Source: J095 sp964517605 (GTDB taxonomy: Bacteria; Chloroflexota; Anaerolineae; 4572-78; J111). Taken from it: a stretch of DNA of 64,000 nucleotides. Below the pieces are notes generated by a model that was not told the DNA's origin, made no database searches, and worked only from the letters and a program-made list of their open reading frames with translations. The stretch spans positions 262,829 to 326,828 of the forward strand of contig CAZFCE010000001.1 of NCBI GenBank assembly GCA_964517605.1, read 5' to 3'. The stretch's first letter is position 1. Every line of letters begins with the position of its first letter. Shown here in pieces: positions 62,001 through 64,000 of the stretch. The translations under genes and the position numbers were made by a program.

Positions 62001-63138
62001 GGTTGTGGCGGTACACGTAAAATTGCCGGGCGGTGGGCGTGAGTTTGCTCAAGCCGCCGCTGCGAGTACCCGCCCACAAAATGCCGGCCTGATCCTGGTA
62101 AATTGATAACACCACATCCTGAACTAAACTGTAAGGATCGGCGGGGTTATGCTGGTAGGTGGTAAAGGTTTCGGTTTCGCGGTTAAATTCACTTAGCCCG
62201 CTGTTGGTGCCCAGCCACAGAACGCCGGCCCGGTCTTCGTAAATAGCCCAAACCGAATTATCGGGCAGGCTGTTGGGAACGGCGGGGTTAACCTGATAGC
62301 TGGTAAAGGTTTCGTCGGCGGGGTTTAGTTTGTTCAGCCCGCCGTTGGCGGTGCCAAGCCACAATGTGCCGGCTGCGTCCAGGTGAAGGGCCAAAACGGT
62401 GTTGTCACTCAGGCTGTGGGGGTTAGCCGGATTGTGCTGGTAATGGGTAAAAGTTTCGGTGGCGGGATTAAATTTGTACAGACCGCCATCGCTGTTGATG
62501 CCCAACCATAAATTGCCGGCGCGATCCTGCTCAATTGTCCGCACGGAATCGTTATTCAGGCCGTTGGGGTCATTGGGGTTATTGGGGTTGTGCCGGTAGT
62601 TGGTAAAAGTTTCGGTGGCGGGGTCAAACTTGCTCAGGCCCTCGTTGCAGCCCAGCCAGAGCAGGCCGTTTTTGTCTTCAAAAATAGCCCAAACCGAATC
62701 ATTGCTTAAGCTGTTGGGGTTATCGGGGGTGTGCCGGTAGTGGGTAAAGGTTTCGGTGGCGGGGTCAAATTTATCCAGGCCACCGCCGTCGGTGCCAATC
62801 CACAAAAAACCGGCTTTGTCCTCGTGGAGCGACAGGATTATTTTATGGGCAATAGAAGCCGGATTATCGGGGATGGGCTTGTAAACGGTAAAATTGTAGC
62901 CATCGTATTTGTTTAGCCCTTCCAGCGTGCCAAACCACATAAACCCCTGGCGATCTTGCAGAATGGCGGTAACGGTGCTCTGCGAAAGCCCCTGGTCGGT
63001 GGTGAGGGCGTCAAACCGCAGCGTTGGCCCGCCATCGGCGCGGGCGGTGGCGGTAAAAAACAGCAACAGGCTAATCCACAGCAGGCTAAAAAAAGCCGGG
63101 CGCAGAATTTTGGCGGGGATTTTATGTTGCGGGTTCAT
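59065..63138 (-). CDS. Two-component propeller hybrid sensor kinase
   Basis: 1357 residues with AGAGGA upstream. A signal peptide or TM (about 12-32) is followed by 14 Reg_prop repeats (about 40-700; SVWAIFEDKNGLLWLG type), enough for two seven-bladed propellers. A Y_Y_Y domain (about 700-775), TM (about 785-810), HisKA with FLATMSHELRTPLNGIL (H883), HATPase_c (about 985-1110; DTGVGIS, GTGLGLT), a receiver (about 1140-1260; D1198 in ITDLVMPGTDG, FLPKPI) and a helical tail follow. Such proteins in gut bacteria sense glycans. No CAZyme cluster is visible here and no DNA-binding domain is fused. Confidence 0.93.
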   Translation of the reverse strand: MNPQHKIPAKILRPAFFSLLWISLLLFFTATARADGGPTLRFDALTTDQGLSQSTVTAILQDRQGFMWFGTLEGLNKYDGYNFTVYKPIPDNPASIAHKIILSLHEDKAGFLWIGTDGGGLDKFDPATETFTHYRHTPDNPNSLSNDSVWAIFEDKNGLLWLGCNEGLSKFDPATETFTNYRHNPNNPNDPNGLNNDSVRTIEQDRAGNLWLGINSDGGLYKFNPATETFTHYQHNPANPHSLSDNTVLALHLDAAGTLWLGTANGGLNKLNPADETFTSYQVNPAVPNSLPDNSVWAIYEDRAGVLWLGTNSGLSEFNRETETFTTYQHNPADPYSLVQDVVLSIYQDQAGILWAGTRSGGLSKLTPTARQFYVYRHNPETPNSLMDNSVWSVYEDRQGLWWIGTAKGLNRYNPTTQTFTAFQHNPADPRSLSHNVVVNILQDRRGTLWVGTDDGLNKFDPATETFTVYRNDPANPNSLPNSGIGVLFEDHAGTLWIGTQGGLSKFDPTTETFTNYLADPTNPDKLSDGGIWALNEDQDGMVWIGTGGGGLNRLDPATGKFVSYQADPTNPRRLSDGVVLAIHPDQDGMVWIGTFAGGLNKFDPAAETFTAYTEKEGLSNNSIYGILEDKTGQLWLSTVNGLSRFNPQTQTFKNYYASDGLQGNEFSVRAYYQNSAGQIFLGGINGFNVFNPAQINTASPPPPVVLTSFQKFNQPVKLSQPLGQLTNLTLSYQDYVFSFEFAALDYTNPAKNRYAYKLEGIDPDWVQTENRHFAAYTSLPSGNYTFRVKAANSSGVWNDQGVTVNITVTPPWWDTWTFRILVAASVIGLIVGAFTLRVKTIEAQRRELALQVAERTQQLQEAKEKAEIANQAKSVFLATMSHELRTPLNGILGYAQILKRNPVVTPQQLNGLAIIEQSGEYLLALINDILDLAKIEAGRIEIYPSNFHLLTFLKDIGDIIRVRAEQKNIQFRLIVPLPTESERPQLPGIVRGDERRLRQVLLNLLGNAIKFTERGQVTLRVTSVDRPTDAAPAADAGPQPKTLRFEIEDTGVGISPENIPVIFEPFKQVGSQKLRAKGTGLGLTISRNLVETMGGSLRVKSQVEQGSNFWFEIPLPEVYYELPNTIAPVQTQVIGIENCPICNGETPTVLIVDDNWENRAVLVDLLSPVGFKTVEADDGQEGLVKAKKINPHVIITDLVMPGTDGFELIRQVRQLPGLKNTAIIAASASVSEEDRQKSMAIGSNAFLPKPIDANLLFGQLQQLLNLEWRYQKPAEPLPMGETTEFLLPPAETLEDLLELATMGDVEALQMYLHTVSQTNPRYQPFVAKLQQLAAEFKLNEISIQLETYLGFEGETN

Positions 63139-63205
63139 GGGGTGTCCTCTTCTCTCCGGGTAATGCGGTAAAAAATTGGGGTTGTGGCATTTTTATAACT
63201 GGGGT

Positions 63206-63574
63206 TCAGTCGTTGAGCCAGCTTATGGCATCGGCTTCTTCACTAAAAACTTTAAAATTGTACCAGCCGCGATTAATCGCTACGGTTTCGCCAAACTCAA
63301 TATCTTTGTAGGTGCAGCCCGTTTTTTGGTTTACCACGGCAATTTTATTTTGGCTGGGAGCCGTTAGCCCTCGCACGTACTTTTCAATTTCCAAAACTTC
63401 AACGGGCGAAAGTTGACCGTTGATTTGGTCAATAATCAGCAACTTGTTGGTGTCCAGTTCTTCTTGCAGTTGAATAATGTAAAACCAGATTTGCCGGGCT
63501 TTTTCAAACGATCCGTCACCGGTTAACACCAGCGTGGGAATACCGGCGGTGATTGTTTTTTCAACCTGAAGCAT
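63206..63574 (-). CDS. STAS/SpoIIAA-like small protein
   Basis: 122 residues from ATG 63574, with AAAGGTGG five bases upstream. Alternating beta and helix segments (TLVLTGDGSFEKARQIWF, KLLIIDQINGQLSPVEVLEIEKYV, IAVVNQKTG) and the terminal FSEEADAISWL resemble SpoIIAA-like STAS proteins. Those often carry regulatory or lipid-related roles. No partner is apparent. It precedes the propeller kinase on the same strand by 67 bases and may be its cotranscribed cofactor. Confidence 0.6.
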   Translation of the reverse strand: MLQVEKTITAGIPTLVLTGDGSFEKARQIWFYIIQLQEELDTNKLLIIDQINGQLSPVEVLEIEKYVRGLTAPSQNKIAVVNQKTGCTYKDIEFGETVAINRGWYNFKVFSEEADAISWLND

Positions 63575-63723
63575 ATAAACCACCTTTCTTAATATAACCG
63601 GTTCTTGTTTTTAATTGGATACGGAATTTGGGTGGTGGTGGCGTAAAATTCTGGCGGCTACTCGTTTTTAAACGGGGCGGGCGCAGAATAAAAATGGTGG
63701 TGGTACAAAAGTAAGTGACAAAT

Positions 63724-63824
63724 ATGTCATTTCGAGACGCGAAGCGTCGAGAAATCCCTGAAAATTATACTTGTAAACATACGTTTCAGGGATTTCTCGT
63801 GCCTGTCGGCACTCGAAATGACAT
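63724..63824. repeat. Compound palindromic repeat (MITE-like)
   Basis: ATGTCATTTCGAG (63724-63736) and CTCGAAATGACAT (63812-63824) are perfect outer arms. GAGAAATCCCTGAAA (63749-63763) and TTTCAGGGATTTCTC (63784-63798) are perfect inner arms. Two small hairpins (GACGC-GAA-GCGTC and GTGCC-TGTC-GGCAC) lie between the arm pairs, giving a cloverleaf. TGTCATTTCGAG...GAGAAATC elements are familiar dispersed repeats in many bacterial genomes. Confidence 0.8.
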
Positions 63825-63948
63825 GCCGTCATTTACAACTTGGCCACTACCGAAATGGTTTAACCACTCTTCCTATTTTACCTCAATTGTGCAAGATACA
63901 GGAGTCTTTACCCACAGATAACTCGCCTGGGGGTAAACCTTAATTTTT

Positions 63949-63968
63949 AGGACTTACGCAAGAGTCAT
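63949..63968 (+). mobile_element. Possible insertion-sequence terminus
   Basis: TTAGGACTTACGCAAGAGTC resembles the terminal repeat of some insertion sequences known from cyanobacteria and relatives (a GGACTTACGCA end). The rest would lie outside the window, so this rests on memory of the motif only. Confidence 0.3.
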
Positions 63969-64000
63969 AGGAATAGACGGATGTTTGAGTTGGGCAATCA

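Larger units (their letters stand above)
63575..64000. other. Gene-free right end with dispersed repeats
   Basis: 426 bases without a credible gene. It holds a compound palindromic repeat (63724-63824) and a possible insertion-sequence terminus near 63951. An open frame at 63715-63921 merely translates the palindrome. Confidence 0.6.

Noticed and set aside
63715..63921. Small gene at the right end
   Set aside because: Its sequence is the translated palindromic repeat.

Overview
The window looks like a chromosome segment of a free-living, signal-transduction-rich bacterium, most likely a Chloroflexota member of the Anaerolineae type. This is an inference, not a database result. The supporting signs are surface and lipoprotein-like proteins with long Thr-Pro spacers, a secreted protein ending in VFVPIIIR, moderately high GC with many GCC/GCG codons, very many PAS/GAF/REC kinases, and a standard bacterial infC-rpmI-rplT operon. 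No tRNA, rRNA or CRISPR array was recognised.

Layout. (1) 1-2.3 kb: the 5' part of a CpaE-like REC-ATPase gene, a Thr-Pro-rich envelope protein and a small CxxC/CxxC protein. (2) 2.3-17.5 kb, plus strand: a signalling island. It holds a REC-GAF-PAS kinase coupled to REC-HDOD and REC-HD(degenerate) regulators, a GAF-PAS hybrid kinase, three REC-first kinases, an OmpR-type regulator, a receiver-only protein and a secreted HExxH protein. (3) 17.5-36 kb: a metabolic, housekeeping and transport block. It holds an isocitrate-lyase/PEP-mutase family enzyme, a DtxR-type regulator, a secreted protein, ferritin, an orphan ABC ATPase with a membrane-anchored partner, a SulP-STAS-rhodanese fusion, glpX, infC-rpmI-rplT, a LysM glycosidase-like protein, and a sugar ABC operon ending in a cyclase-family enzyme. 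(4) 36-63.6 kb, mostly minus strand: a second signalling island. It holds a sugar-binding lipoprotein coupled to a dCache/HAMP/GAF hybrid kinase, a NarL/NarX-type pair, three further kinases and a receiver, a 7TM kinase, a PAS hybrid kinase, a chemoreceptor, MarC, a REC-HisKA_2 kinase, and a 14-repeat propeller hybrid kinase. (5) 63.6-64 kb: a palindromic dispersed repeat and a possible insertion-sequence end.

I count 13 histidine kinases, of which 11 carry a receiver domain (7 at the N-terminus, 4 at the C-terminus), and 7 kinase-free response regulators. Many genes overlap by 1-32 bases, so the islands are probably translated from long coupled mRNAs. The binding protein and kinase at 39-41 kb lie directly upstream, on the same strand, of the sugar ABC operon and may control it.

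The most unusual non-coding signal is a family of 17-bp palindromes (7-3-7 geometry) arranged in tandem with an exact 21-bp period. It occurs at three separate loci (11576-11655, 34941-34999, 51773-51852), with arm bases that covary between loci. The infC operon also stands out: a promoter precedes an intrinsic terminator in the leader, and the best-placed start codon is ATA.
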